Source of the DNA: Antedon mediterranea
Lineage: Eukaryota > Echinodermata > Crinoidea > Comatulida > Antedonidae
NCBI RefSeq assembly: GCF_964355755.1
Contig: NC_092671.1
Span: 23,329,070 to 23,393,069, forward strand
DNA length: 64,000 bases
Direction of reading: 5' to 3'
The translations under genes were made by a program, and so were the position numbers. A model generated the notes under the pieces. That model ran no database searches, was not told the DNA's origin, and was given only the letters and a program-made list of their open reading frames with translations. Shown in pieces: positions 1 through 11,939 of the stretch (its first letter is position 1; each line of letters opens with the position of its first letter).

Positions 1-720
1 CTAAGTTTTAAGTTCGCGTTGATTGGAAGTTTGTGCTAGTTTGGCATATTGCACTAAAAATTATGTTTGATCGACTGTATTGTACATATTGAAGACTGTT
101 CGTTTTATTTTGAATATTGGCTCTTTGTATAGGTGAGTGTTTGAAAACCAATTTACTTTGTTCTATATTTAAAGTTCATTATTGTATAAGTATATTACTG
201 TTGTTATTATTTATAGTTAATGCTGTTTTAATGGAAGTCATTACAGTATAATACATAACTTAACGTGACATTATTATTAATTATGTTTAAACCTATTTTT
301 ATAAATGGAATGTTTCCATGATTGGTCTGTTACTGTTAGGGTAAGCAGGCTCAAGATAGACCTATTACTGTATATCATATAGGCATTGTATAGATCAGCA
401 AATTGTTATTTTCCTCTTTTACTCATTTATTGTCTTTTCATTATGTTATTTTTGAGACAACGATTGCCATTATGAAGTCGTTTTATGACTATTGCCATGT
501 AAGGCTGATAATGTACTTATGGTACATTCAATGTTAAACTATTATCGGCGCCTTAGATAAGTCATACTTTCCGTTCTCTTTTGTTTTATTTTATTTTATT
601 CCAGTTTGGTCGAATAAACCGTGTTTTGTTCCATGTAAATTTATGTTCTGATGTTTTTGTATTTGAGTTACGTTTGCGCTATATTTATTCGTTAAGATTA
701 ATTATAAAAGTTGCGGAAAC
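1..720 (+). repeat. 5' LTR, 3' portion only
   Basis: This segment is a direct copy of 19801-20640 in the 3' LTR, with indels. It contains AATAAA at 613-618, matching 20531-20536 in the other copy, a likely polyadenylation signal in the R region. The copy stops about 12 bases before the LTR end, where an inverted piece of U3 takes over. The start of the LTR is left of the window. Confidence 0.9.
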
Positions 721-1018
721 TTTAAAACTTAGTTCGGTAATGTAATTATACTGTAGTACAGTAAAACATATAGCTAGCTTTAAATAAAGTCATATATTTT
801 AATATGTAACACTTAGAAATGACCAGCACTTCAGATGGCATAATCAGGAAAAGAGAATGAAGCATGGGAACATACCCTAACATTGGCCCAGTCACCTGAC
901 TAAGGCTAATCCCATTGGTCAATCCATGTTGCTGGGAAAAAAAGCAAAGGGTAAACTGGCCCTTATTGGTCAGTGTCTATAGAAAAAACAGAAAGCTCTC
1001 ATGCATTACCACATAGTG
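721..1018 (-). repeat. Inverted fragment of LTR U3 in the leader
   Basis: This is the reverse complement of about 19520-19808, within the U3 part of the 3' LTR. For example, the stretch around 985-1018 (cagaaagctctcatgc and onward) reads backwards at about 19520-19555. It replaces the last bases of the 5' LTR and the place where the tRNA primer binding site should be; no primer binding site is recognisable. A strand switch during reverse transcription or a later inversion could make it. Confidence 0.85.
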
Positions 1019-1172
1019 TCGTAAGGATAATGAGGAACAAAGTTTTACTTTTCTTCTATGTGAATTTGCCCTACCCGTTGGTGAGCTGGACTTACCCTCT
1101 GATTTTTCATTGGTCCTTGAGCATAATGTTACTCCAACATTATTTAAAGTTATCCGTGTGGATGACACCTTT

Positions 1173-2087
1173 ATGGAGAGAAGTACTGACCGTGTCCGCA
1201 TTAGTGACCTCACTAGAAATAGAAATCTAGATTCGCCTCCTAACCTTCCATCTACTTCCAACCTTCAGTCCTCTGCTGCAAGCACTAATCCTTCTTCCAA
1301 CAACCCCACTACCGACCATTTTCCTTCTGATTTCGTTAGATCTTTTGCTCGTTGCACTCTGGCTGCAAACCATAGAAAGTTGCGTTGTTTTTCTGGTCTT
1401 TCCACATCCAGCCGGGATGAGGATGATTATGTTTCATGGATCAACCATGTAGAGGGACAGATGGATGAGTGGCAAGATTTAGAGGATGCCGAAAAGAGAC
1501 GACGTGTCCGTGAAGCCTTTCGTCCTCCTGCTCTCAGTCTCATTAACGATCTTAGGCGAGACAATCCTGCCGCCACATCTGAGGATTACCTAAGGGCCCT
1601 AGATATGGCGTTTGGAGACACCGAGACCGACAACGAATTATTTGTTAAATTCTATAGTGTAACTCAGAAAGAAGGCGAGACTCCTTCCAAATTCCTAAAC
1701 CGCCTTCAAGTGATCTTACATAGAGTGATTAGGAGAGGGATCATACCCCGTACGCAGGCTAATGGGGTTAGGCTAAACCAGTTAATAAAAGGAATCCTCT
1801 TTGATGAGATGATTATTGTCAACCTCCACCTTCGAGACAAGGTCGATCATCCTCCTTCATTTTTTACTTTACTTTCTTCAGTTAGAAAGCAGGAAGAAGA
1901 AGCGAGACTGAAACAACAATCTCGTGGTCATATTAAGCCTTTTATACACGCACAACTACAGCACACCTCCTTCGGTTATAATAACTCACCACAAAGCAAT
2001 CAACCCCCACCACAACACCAAAGGCCGAGAGAAAGAAGAAACGACTCCAACAACGACCAGGGAACGATGGTTGATTTCTGTTTTTGA
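1173..2087 (+). pseudogene. Gag of the Gypsy element, PNMA-like, ending in a stop inside the zinc knuckle
   Basis: The frame is open from about 1110 and the first ATG in it is at 1173. About 305 residues follow. The N-terminal third is Ser/Asn/Pro-rich. The middle has the helical capsid signature of PNMA/Ty3-type gag: an FSG start, a W in 'YVSWINHVEGQMD', 'RRRVREAF', 'ALDMAFGD', and a PP-F-LL-VRKQEEE ending. A basic Gln/Asn/Arg-rich nucleocapsid follows. The frame stops at TGA 2085-2087, between the first two cysteines of a CX2CX4HX4C zinc knuckle; the rest of the knuckle continues in the same frame downstream, so the stop is probably a point mutation. Stop-codon readthrough is a less likely alternative. 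Gag would form the particle that packages element RNA. Confidence 0.82.
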
Positions 2088-2221
2088 TGTGGGGAAGCAG
2101 GACACATCCGTCGCCGATGCCAAAACCCACCAAATGTTGACCTTGTAAATCGTAAGTTGGTAAAGATAGTCCTAGGAGGAAAGAATCAGGGAAACTCCAA
2201 TGGACACCTGGCAAAGGGGAA

Positions 2222-2647
2222 CCAGGGGTCCGATGCAAGAGCATAAATCCCCAGTTTGAAGCAGGTACAGATATTCCACAAGGTTTGGTTGGGTATACCA
2301 TCACTCCTAAATGTTTAGTTGATAGTATCGAAACACAATGCCTTTTAGATAGTGGCTCACAAGTAACTCTCATTTGTAAAAGTTTTTTCAATCGTCTTAA
2401 TCGAGAATTGCATCCCTTAAATGATCTGGTATTATTCCATGGGGGTGACGGACAGATTCCGTATTTGGGGTGGACTTATGTATCAATGGGTTTTAATCAT
2501 TCTTTTAGTGGAACCAGTGATTGTTTCGATACATTCGCCCTTGTAGTCCCTGATGGACGTAATAGCACGACAGCACCTGTAATTATAGGAACAAACTCAG
2601 GACTTTTTCAGAAATTGTTTCGAATCATGCCGGCGACAAGCTGGTAA
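2222..2647 (+). pseudogene. Retroviral-type aspartic protease of the Gypsy element
   Basis: The protease domain is in a different frame from gag; the two frames overlap around 2222-2246, so the join is either a programmed frameshift or an indel. Visible marks are 'CLLDSGSQVTLI' with the DSG active site at about 2340-2375, and the C-terminal 'PVIIGTNSGLF' at about 2575-2610. No clear ATG starts the domain, as expected for part of a polyprotein. The frame ends at TAA 2645-2647, and a downstream frame continues in similar style, so a frameshift lies near 2630. The protein would be a dimeric protease that cuts Gag-Pol. Confidence 0.8.
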
Positions 2648-2777
2648 CAGATTTGTTCAATATTTAAAGATTAACGCCACATGCCTTAAAATTTATGACA
2701 ACATTAAAACAACCAACAAAGTCCCTACTGGCGGGAAATTAGGCTCTGTTAAGACACGCAAGAAATCTTCCATCACG

Positions 2778-4261
2778 ATGATGCCAGGTGAACATCGTTA
2801 TGTTGGTGGAGTTACACGCAACTCTTTGCGTAGACCTGTCACAGTACTCATCGAAGGTGAAAATCAAAGGCGGTTACCACAAGGATTAGATGTAACACCT
2901 CAAATTACTGAACTCTCTGGACATTCCACATGCACCGTCAACGTTGTGCTTGTCAACCGAACTTGTCGACCGATTGTGGTACCTGGAAATTGTACCATAG
3001 CTGATGTGTTTATTCCAGAGTGGTGCCATGGTACTTCGTTCAAACCAGAGAGTGCTCGCACAGCGTCATGTTCTACTGTCCTTACTAACGATACTAATAA
3101 TTTAAACCCTTCGTCCAACGACTTTTATAATCTTCTTTTTAAATGGGGCCCGGTTTCTCCTGACTTCAAGAAGCAGGTCCTCGAAAAGATGAAGCTTCGA
3201 TCACAGGTTTTCACACATCATGAATGGGATCTAGGGTTAACCCATCAAGCAGAACATCAAATCAATATCTCTAATGACACCTCGTTTAGAGAAAGGTCTA
3301 GAAGGGTAGCACCAGCTGATCTGAGAGACTTAAAACTACACCTACAACAGCTAATTGATCACAACATTATTAAAGAGTCACGAAGTCCGTATGCATCTCC
3401 TATTGTACTAGTTAGGAAAAAGAATGTGCGTAGATTATCAAACCTTAAACACCCGCACAATTCCAGATCAGTACACTGTTCTTCTTATCCAAGAAGCAAT
3501 AGATTGCTTGAATGGCAGTAGCTGGTTTTCTGTCATCGACCTTAAATCAGGATTTTATCAGATTCCAATGCGTGATACAGATAAAGATAAAACTGCGTTT
3601 GTTTGTCCACTTGGATTTTATCAGTTCGAGCGAATGCCTCAAGGTGTTAAGGGGGCACCTGCCACTTTCCAAAGGTTGATGGAAACTTGTATGTCAGGTA
3701 TGAACATGGCTGAAGTCCTAGTGTACATGGATGACTTAGTTGTTTTTGGGAAGACTTTAAAAGAAATGGAAGAGAGACTTATGAAGGTTTTAGATCGTCT
3801 TGCCGAGTTTGGACTCAAAGTATCGCCGGAGAAATGTGTCAACTTTGCTGTAGATCGGTGAAGTATTTAGGTCATGTCGTATCTGAAAAAGGTGTTCAAA
3901 CTGATCCAGATAAATTGTCCGCCCTCGAAGCCTGGCCCCGACCAACTAATGTCAAAGAAGTTCGTTCCTTTCTGGGTTTTTCTGGCTATTACCGCCGTTT
4001 TATTGAAAATTACTCCAAAATTGCACGTCCACTTAACGATTTAACAATTGGTTGTGTGTATCCCCAAAAACGAGGCCGTCCTAAACGAAGAAATGTACCC
4101 GATCCGAATGCCCGTAAAGTTAGCGAACCACTTGGCGATTTATGGACCCAGGAGTGTGACGATGCATTCAAACAGCTAAAGCATTGTCTTATATCCGCTC
4201 CTGTGTTGGCGCTTGCTGATCTATCCAAACCATTTGTTTTGCATATTGACGCCAGTAGAGA
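2778..4261 (+). pseudogene. Reverse transcriptase and start of RNase H, two frameshifts, split by insertion
   Basis: Three overlapping frame pieces make up the RT. The first (2778-3423) carries the pre-RT linker and fingers with 'PYASPIVLVRKKN'. The second (3424-3861) carries 'CVDYQTLNTRTIPDQY', 'FSVIDLKSGFYQIPM', 'QFERMPQGVKGAP' and the catalytic 'VYMDDLVVFG' at about 3721-3750. The third (about 3855-4261) carries 'YLGHVVSEKGV', 'FLGFSGYYRRFI' and the first RNase H strand 'FVLHIDAS'. At about 3418-3424 some codons are missing, giving the first frameshift; the second is at about 3850-3860. Reading is then cut by the element at 4262. RT copies element RNA into DNA inside the particle. The YMDD site is intact. 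Confidence 0.88.
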
Positions 4262-4272
4262 CCCAGTGGGCA

Positions 4273-5310
4273 AAAATTGGTTGAATTAACGTTAATTCAA
4301 CGTTATCTGCGAACGTTGAAATAACGTTGAAAAAGTGGTTGAAAATGAAAGTTTGCCTCAACGTAAATGTCAACGTTGAATCAACATAGAAATTATCAAC
4401 GTTGAAACAACGTTAAAATAAGTAACGTTGAAATAACGTTGAAAAAATGGTTGAAAATGAAAGTTTGCCTCAACGTAAATGTCAACGTTGAATCAACATA
4501 GAAATTATCAACGTTGAAACAACGTTAAAATAAGTAACGTTGAATTAACGTTGAAAAAATGGTTGAAAATGAAAGTTTGCCTCAACTTAAATGTCAACGT
4601 TGTATCAACATAGAAATTATCAACGTTGAAACAACGTTAAAATAGGTAACGTTGAAATAACGTTGAAAAAATGGTTGAAAATGAAAGTTTGCCTCAACGT
4701 AAATGTCAACGTTGAATCAACATAGAAATTATCAACGTTGAAACAACGTTAAAATAGGTAACGTTAAAATAACGTTGAAAAAATGGTTGAAAATGAAATT
4801 TTCCCTCAACGTAAATGTCAACGTTGAATCAACATAGAAATTATCAACGTTGAAACAACTTTAAAATAAGTAACGTTGAAATAACGTTGAAAAAATGGTT
4901 GAAAATGAAAGTTTGCCTCAACAAAAATGTCAACGTTGATTCAACATAGATTATCAACGTTGATTCAATGTTGAAATTATTAACGTTGAAACAACGTAAT
5001 AATCAAGTTGAAATGAAAATTTGCATCAACGTAAATTTCAACATAGATTTAACGTTGAAATTATCAACGTTGATTCAATGTTGATATATTAAAGTTAATT
5101 CAACATTATCCGCAAACGTTGAAATAACGCTGAAAAACTGTTGAATTAAAGTTTAAATTAAAAAAAATATCAACGTTGATCCATTGTAGAGTAATCAACC
5201 AAATTCAAGGTAGAAAAAATAACGTTTAATCAACGTATACAGATCAACGTTGATTCAGTGTAAACACATTTTTACCGTTGATTCAACATAGAAATTATCA
5301 ACATTAATTT
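4273..5310. repeat. Left subterminal array, about 112-118 bp units with CAACGTTGA cores
   Basis: About six good units and then degraded ones. Each unit contains several copies of the palindromic core AACGTT in the contexts AACGTTGAA and TCAACGTTGA, plus 'atggttgaaaatgaaagt'. The array directly follows the terminal inverted repeat of the 12.2 kb element. Repeated short palindromes near element ends are known as transposase binding sites in some families; that role here is inference. Confidence 0.9.
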
Positions 5311-5977
5311 AACACAGCAATGGTTTAGTTATTAGAAGAACAGCTTATAGTAACACAACCAAAATAAATCAAGCTGAAATCTGGCATATTTTCAATGGTA
5401 ATTGATTTGTTGAATTACTATATCCAATTTGAATCAACGGTTTTAAAGTAGTTGGTAGTAAAGTTACTGTTACGTCGCAGAATCCATCAATAGAGACATT
5501 TTATAAATACTGTATATCTCACTAATCTTTAATTTCTATAAAAACATAAAATAACATTTAATCAGGTGTTATCAAATCATCAGGCAAAATCCAAGCAACA
5601 ATCAAATAATGTACATCCTCACTGACAGTTCTCAGGTACCAATGTTAAGTATAAAAAATATACTAATTAACCAGTTTGTAATATGTTTGCCAACTAACAT
5701 GATTGAATAACTATAAATATTGGCTGATTACAGTAAAACACAATAAATACAAGACACGTCACAGGTGCCTTGTGCTAATGTTGCAGAAGTCCAAATGATG
5801 GCAATAACACATTACTGTAATTGCATTGTTCCGATTAGTCAATAAACAGTTGCCTCGATTCCTGTGTTGACATTGTCCTATGGTTTCCAAAAGTGTGGCA
5901 ATATTATTCTTCCAAACCTGAAACAAATTCAATCAAGTTACTGTAGTTTTAAACAAAAATAATACAGTAAAAAATTA
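5311..5977. other. AT-rich spacer within the 12.2 kb element
   Basis: I see no gene here. The first part is decayed from the neighbouring array (scattered 'attcaac' and 'gaatcaac' words). The rest is AT-rich DNA with no repeat I could match within the window. Confidence 0.5.
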
Positions 5978-5981
5978 ATTG

Positions 5982-6298
5982 AAAGATTTATTGTCCCCAA
6001 AAAACATGAACAATGAAGATTAATACAATCATACTTTGAATACCTTGCCATTTTGCAATTTTAACAATTTAGATATTCACTTGCCGTAGAAAATAAACAA
6101 AAACAATAAAGATTTCACTTAACAAAAATACAAAATAAACAGTATATTTAACCAAAAACCAATTGTTTGTTTAAATTGTCAATTTCAGGTACAAATGCAT
6201 TTTTTAAAATATAATTTTTTGGTCAAAGTGAACAACTCTACAGTGACGGCATATTCAACAAAACATTAAAAAAAAAATTGTTCAGTTCAATTATATCT
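5982..6298. mobile_element. TTAA-type MITE, degraded copy
   Basis: This is a direct relative of 39164-39509: it shares 'attgtcccc', 'actttgaat', 'ccattttgca' and 'catattcaacaaaac' in the same order. Its tips are agatttattgtcccc on the left and the reversed form of AGATATA on the right, with TTAA at 6299-6302. TTAA targets point to piggyBac- or Kolobok-type transposases, but no coding sequence is present. Confidence 0.6.
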
Positions 6299-6542
6299 TT
6301 AACACATTGTTCAAAAATCATACTGTACATAAACAAAAATTCAATTCAGAACATCATTTCACACTTACACGTAAAATATGCAATTTATGTAAATAATATT
6401 GCAACACTGTATTAATATTTACGCCGTGGTTATAGGATTCCGGCACCGTAACTCAACTGCCCAGCGTTAGGGAATCCGACACGCTATTGCGCATGCCCAG
6501 AGCGAGGTAATCGGCGACTCTATTTTTGTCTACAACAGACTA

Positions 6543-6717
6543 AAGCGTGGTTCCCACTAGCGACACAACACAAGGACGTAACGCAACGCAAGTGAATTGA
6601 CCAATCACAAGCGATGGCTTATTCGCTTGTGATTGCTAACTGTCTATAACTTCGCTTGTTATTGGTTAAAACGCTTGCGTTGCGTTTACGTCCTTGCGTT
6701 ACGTTCTAGTGGGAACC
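6543..6717. mobile_element. Palindromic MITE with TGGTTCCCACTA tips
   Basis: The left arm starts 'aagcgtggttcccacta' at about 6544 and the right arm ends 'tagtgggaaccaagcttt' at about 6715. The inner arms match too ('acgcaacgcaag' against 'cttgcgttgcgt'). A partial inverted copy lies at 7331-7418, and another tip lies at about 51056-51080. Non-coding. Confidence 0.75.
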
Positions 6718-7418
6718 AAGCTTTACAGCGATGGATCATTTTAATAGCTGCGCCACGGCAAACTAGCCGGCCTACATGCCTAATAATACTAGTAGGCCTA
6801 CCAGCTAGATGTGACCATTGGGCCTATTTATTTCGTAATTAAAAAAGTCGTTGCTTCATTCATATATAAACTTTATGAATTATAATTACATGACTAGTTT
6901 TAATTTTTATGATTTTTCAAGTACAAAATAAAAGATTTCATATAACGCATTTATACTGTACATAACATCATGCAGCAATCGTATACAAGTTGATTTGTTG
7001 ACAGCAAAAAAAAAAAACCAGAACTGTTCGGGAGAAGTCTGTGTCGCAACGCTACGCTATTCATTTTCGTACATTTCTTGAAATACGCAAGCTGATTCTT
7101 ATCAATATCATAATAATTATTTTAACGCGTGGCGTAATTATTAATTCATGTATGGAATGGCCTAGGCCAAGTTTCATCCATCCATCGACTAACTAGGCCA
7201 CAGCAAAGATATCTTTGGCTACGCAGTACATCCCTAGTTAACACTCCGACTCTCGGGTAATATGGTGCGTGGTCTGTGGCACTAGTGCAAGCTATAATTA
7301 TTCCGCACGACGGCTGCTGTCAACAAATTTCGCCGTGGCGCAGCTATTAAAATGATCCATCGCTGTAAAACTTGGTTCCCACTAGAACGTAAAGCTAGGA
7401 CGTAAACGCAACGCAAGC
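6672..7418. repeat. Inverted repeat pair 6672-6760 / 7331-7418
   Basis: The 3' half of the preceding MITE, plus about 45 bases of its flank ('gatggatcattttaatag'), is present inverted at 7331-7418. The copied flank shows that a block larger than the MITE was duplicated and inverted. About 570 bases of AT-rich non-coding DNA lie between. Confidence 0.8.
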
Positions 7419-7567
7419 GGAAAAAAAAACCAGAACTGTTCGGGAGAAGTCCGTGTCGCAACGCTACGCTATTCATTTTCGTACATTTCTTGAAATACGC
7501 AAGCTGATTCTTATCAATATCATAATAATTATTTTAACGCGTGGCGTAATTATTAATTCATGTATGG
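7018..7567 (+). repeat. Direct duplication of about 138 bp (7018-7158 and 7431-7567)
   Basis: Both copies run from an A-tract through 'ccagaactgttcgggaga', 'cgcaacgctacgctattc' and 'acgcgtggcgtaatta' to 'attcatgtatgg'. They are almost identical. The second copy is interrupted at its end by the element at 7570-9775, and the first serves as a near-empty site. Confidence 0.9.
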
Positions 7568-7569
7568 CC

Positions 7570-9775
7570 GGATTACGGTCGAAGCGGCCGCCAACCAAAG
7601 CGGCCGCTAGTTCAATAACGGTAATTTGTATGGAACGCCGTGTGCGCTTTGATTGTCGTTGTTTTGTCATTTTTGATTGTCATTGTTTCGATCGTCAGGT
7701 TTTCTTTTCCTCGGACGTAAATAACAACTTACATTATTAATATTATGTAATATATTCTCTTTTTTGACAGATTGAATGTGATACCTTTTTTTAAACGAAA
7801 TGGCGAATCGATGATTACTTACTTTAACTGTTCTAAATGATATAGGCCTATATGTTTAATAAAGTCAATAAAAAACATTGTGGTGTTTTTATTGTATAAT
7901 ATATAATATGCCAATTATTAAGAATAATATATATATTTTTTCAGTAAAATATATCAAATCAAAATATATATATTTGTTATTGTATATTAATATATTAGTA
8001 AAGTAACTACTGTAAGTAGTACGTGTTCGCAAACATAATTTAATTACAATAACATGATGACATCAATCTATTTATTTAATATCCTAAATTGTTTTATACC
8101 TTCAGATATATAAATATTGATCAATTTAAAATTAGTTTTAAATACTAAAATAAGACGCAAGTGCCTGTACGGTACGGTAATTAATTACGTGAATTTCTGC
8201 TAATAACTCGACTGGCGGCCGGCCAGGAATAGTGCTGTAGAAGGTCGCGTTTTCGTCTTCACGTTGCTTCATTGAAAACACAAACAATGTATTACAATGG
8301 AATAACACTTAAATGTATAACACACCCTATTACTAATAATAAAAACCAAGATTCGATAGTACAGTGTAAACGAGATATAAAAATTCGGCAATACCGTACG
8401 TAACTTATTATTGCAATACTGTATAAAGATTCGATGTAAATGAGATATAAAGATTCGGCAATACCGTACGTAAATTAATGCAATACTGTAAAGATTCGAT
8501 GTAAATTAATGAGATATAAATATTCGGCAATACCGTACGTAACTTATTATTGCAATACTGTATAAAGATTCGATGTAAATGAGATATAAAGATTCGGCAA
8601 TACCGTACGTAAATTATTAATGCAATACTGTAAAGATTCGATGTAAATGAGATATAAATATTCGGCAATACCGTACGTAAATTATTATTGCAATACTGTA
8701 TAAAGATTCGATGTAAATGAGATATAAAGATTCGGCAATACCGTACATGAATTATTAATGCAATACTGTATAAAGATTTGATGTAAATTAGATATAAATA
8801 TTCGGCAATACCGTACGTAACTTATTATTGCAATACTGTATAAAGATTCGATGTAAATGAGATATAAAGATTCGGCAATACCGTACGTAAATTAATGCAA
8901 TACTGTAAAGATTCGATGTAAATTAATGAGATATAAATATTCGGCAATACCGTACGTAAATTATTAATGCAATACTGTATAAAGATTCGATAGTATGTAA
9001 ATGAGATATAAATATTCGCCAATACCGTACGTAAATTATTATTGCAATACTGTATAAAGATTTGATGTAAATGAGATATAAAGATTCGGCAATACCGTAC
9101 GTAAATTATTAATGCAGTACTGTATAAAGATTCGATAGTATGTAAATGAGATATAAATATTCGGCAATACCGTACGTAAATTATTAATGCAATACTGTAT
9201 AAAGACTCGATAGTATGTAAATGAGATATAAAGATTCGGCAATACCTTAATAGTACGTAAATTATTATTGCAATACTGTAAAAAGATTCTATGAGATACA
9301 AGGATTCAGCAATACCGTATGTAAATTATTAATGCAATACTGTATAAGGATTCGATAGTAAATGAGATATAAATGTTCGGCAATACCGTACGTAAATTAT
9401 TATTGCAATACTGTATGAAGATTCGATAGTATGTAAATGAGATATAAATATTCGCCAATACCGTACGTAAATTATTAATGATTCGATAATATATAATGTA
9501 AATATATTTAGTTAGTTATTAATATTAAAATACAAATAAAATATACATTAATTTATCCGCAGGCAAACTTAATTATTATAGAAATATAAAGATTCGATAG
9601 TACATGATTTGGCTTATATTTATTGGTTTGACCATACACACAGCTGTAACTCAACTCGCCATAGGCCATGGCGTTGACAACGACAATCAAAGATTAAAGC
9701 GCACATGGCGTTCCATACAAATGACGATATTAAACTGGCGGCCGCTTTGGTTGGCGGCCGCTTCGACCATACTCC
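7570..9775. mobile_element. 2.2 kb non-autonomous element with 8-bp target duplication (hAT-like)
   Basis: GTATGGCC at 7562-7569 is repeated at 9776-9783 directly outside the ends. The ends form an inverted repeat of roughly 120 bp that includes 'ggtcgaagcggccgcc' and 'aaagcggccgc', at 7570-7690 and 9655-9775. An 8-bp duplication is typical of hAT elements, among others. Inside are only AT-rich sequence and a 70-bp tandem array; no transposase is seen. Confidence 0.8.
8340..9490. repeat. Tandem array, about 70-bp unit, about 16 copies
   Basis: Each unit has 'gattcggcaataccgtacg', 'taaattattattgcaatac' and 'tgtataaagattcgatgt'. The CCGTACG word recurs at 8394, 8464, 8533 and so on, about every 70 bases, with some units shortened. 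The units contain the short palindrome CGTACG. Reading frames across it are repeat artefacts. Confidence 0.93.
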
Positions 9776-9783
9776 GTATGGCC

Positions 9784-10695
9784 TAGGCCAAGTTTCATCC
9801 ATCGCTCTCTCCCCCGCGCGACGACTAACTAGGCCTAGGCCACAATTTATTCAATTCAATATTAAAGTTAAGAACTATAAATACCAACCTTTTGTATATA
9901 AAAATATTGATCATCCATTAGATTTTTCTCGTTTGATTCACATAGAAAAGATTATAGGCCTACATGTACTTCATTATTTTGTACTCTAGCTAGGCATAGG
10001 CCTAGGCCTAAAAGGGCCTTACCTTAGCTAGGCCTAGGCCTACAATCTGAAATAAAGAAAGCGAGTAAGTTTAACAAATAGCCGTCCTAGGCTAGCATGT
10101 GTTTGTATACTATAATACTAATAATAGCATTAGCAGCTACTGTAGAAAGCCTAGCAGAAAGCTAGCTAGGCCTAGGGCCTAGGCCAACTAATTATATATT
10201 GTTATAGGCCTATTTATGTATACTTTTGGATAAATAAAGAAAGTATTGAACTAAAGGCCTAATAGTACATACCATTTTATAACCATAATAAGTACAGTAC
10301 TGTAGTTATCCTTGGCAAGGCAAATGTTTGCCATTGACAGGCATGATACTAAATGCTTCCACTAGGCCTAGTGAGTGAATTCAGTTCATCAGTTTGGCAG
10401 CCTGCCTAGCCTATCTATTATAGCCTAGCTAGCTATGCATGTGAGTGTGGCCTACTAGACTAGAGGCTAGCTATTGATAAGGGTAAAATAGTCAAGCTTA
10501 TAAATTAGTAGATTACAAATAAAAAAGATTGTTTTCCTACCTGAAAACATACTTATTTGACAATTTCAATGATGAGCCTTTTTTTTTCTACACACCACTA
10601 CTACTGTAGGCCTAGCCTACGTCGAAGTAACTGAAATTACTGACACCAGTTTCAAAATTTTATCAAAACGAAACTAACCAATGACAAGCTCGTAT
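9784..10695. other. Spacer rich in the TAGGCCTA word
   Basis: No gene is seen. The words ctaggccta and aggcctagg occur again and again between 9780 and 10460, more densely than elsewhere in the window. The same word appears at 33600-33650, 50260-50430 and around 60010. Confidence 0.6.
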
Positions 10696-11172
10696 AGTAG
10701 AGCAGTTAATGACATGAGCTGTGCATTTTATTACCAAAGCATAAAACTTGGCACAAAGTTTCTTTGATGTATATAGATTCAAAATATCGGGGGGTGCCAA
10801 GTGTCCAACGTCCGGTATGGCGGCCATCTTGATTTCAAAATGGCCACCATAAAAACAAAAAATGTTCATATCTTGGCAACTATACACATTAGAGACTTAA
10901 TTCTGGTCTCAAATTGTTCACAAACTATATATTTCTATTTGCTCTAATGAAAAGTTTCGTCCAAAAATGACCGGAAATGACGTTTCTTACAGTTTGACCT
11001 TTGACCTCGTATTTGTATATCTCTGTAACTACTGGTCATTTTCAATCGATTTTGGTGTCATTTTGTTCAGAATAAATACATTTATATTTGTAGTAATGAA
11101 ACATTTTCACATAAAATGACCGGAAATACAATTTATGACCTTTGACATTAATTTATTGATTTTTAATTATGT

Positions 11173-11939
11173 GAAGTAAGTAAATAAGTAATATTTATTG
11201 CTTTCCAAATACAGTACAAATATATAAAACAGTATAATGTAAATGAAATAAAAAGAGAAACATTAAATATAAAAATACAAGACTAGACAAGAAAATAAGC
11301 ATGGAAAGCAGGGGATGGCCCTTTAAGCCCAGAGGCTTGTTTCGAAAGGGGTCCCCAACATAATAAAACAATATTACAATAATTATACAAAAATATGGAT
11401 CTATTATTATTTATTTTATTTTTTTTATTTTATACAGTATTACAAATTAATTTAATTACATGTTAGATTTATGCCGTAGGCTGTAGGTGGTTTTTGTTGG
11501 TCTAAAGTGCACCTAATTTTGAACTTTAACCTGATAGGCGTAATTATATTAAATGATTAATGGACTTAAATTGTATATAGTACATAAAATTGGTAAACAT
11601 TGTGCTTGGTGGTACCATTAGTTCAATGATGTTGGCACCTTCTGATTCGCTAAAAGTTTTAATAGTTTGACAGAGGAAATAACATACATGTTATTGAATA
11701 CCGTAAAACCTCGAAAAGGTGATAGTATGAGCTTCTTTTCGAGACAGACTGTATTTGATTGTCAAATGAATATAGTATGATGATCGTGTTTATATCAATA
11801 TATTATTAATGACCTTACAAAGAACCCTTTCTATTTCAACAATTAAGCCATAGTTATTCTACAATTTATTGTTTTCCAAGTGGTAGGCCTATTTTGATTG
11901 CATCTTATTTTTGTATGCTTCCTCGGTTAATATGGTCCT
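11173..11939. other. Loop DNA of foldback element A, left of the minisatellite
   Basis: AT-rich sequence with no coding frame and no internal repeat I can match. It includes an A/T-rich block at 11395-11460. Confidence 0.4.

Noticed and set aside
8408-9301. Minus-strand frames with ILYQ/YCINNLRTV repeats
   Set aside because: They follow the 70-bp tandem array and have no independent coding signal.
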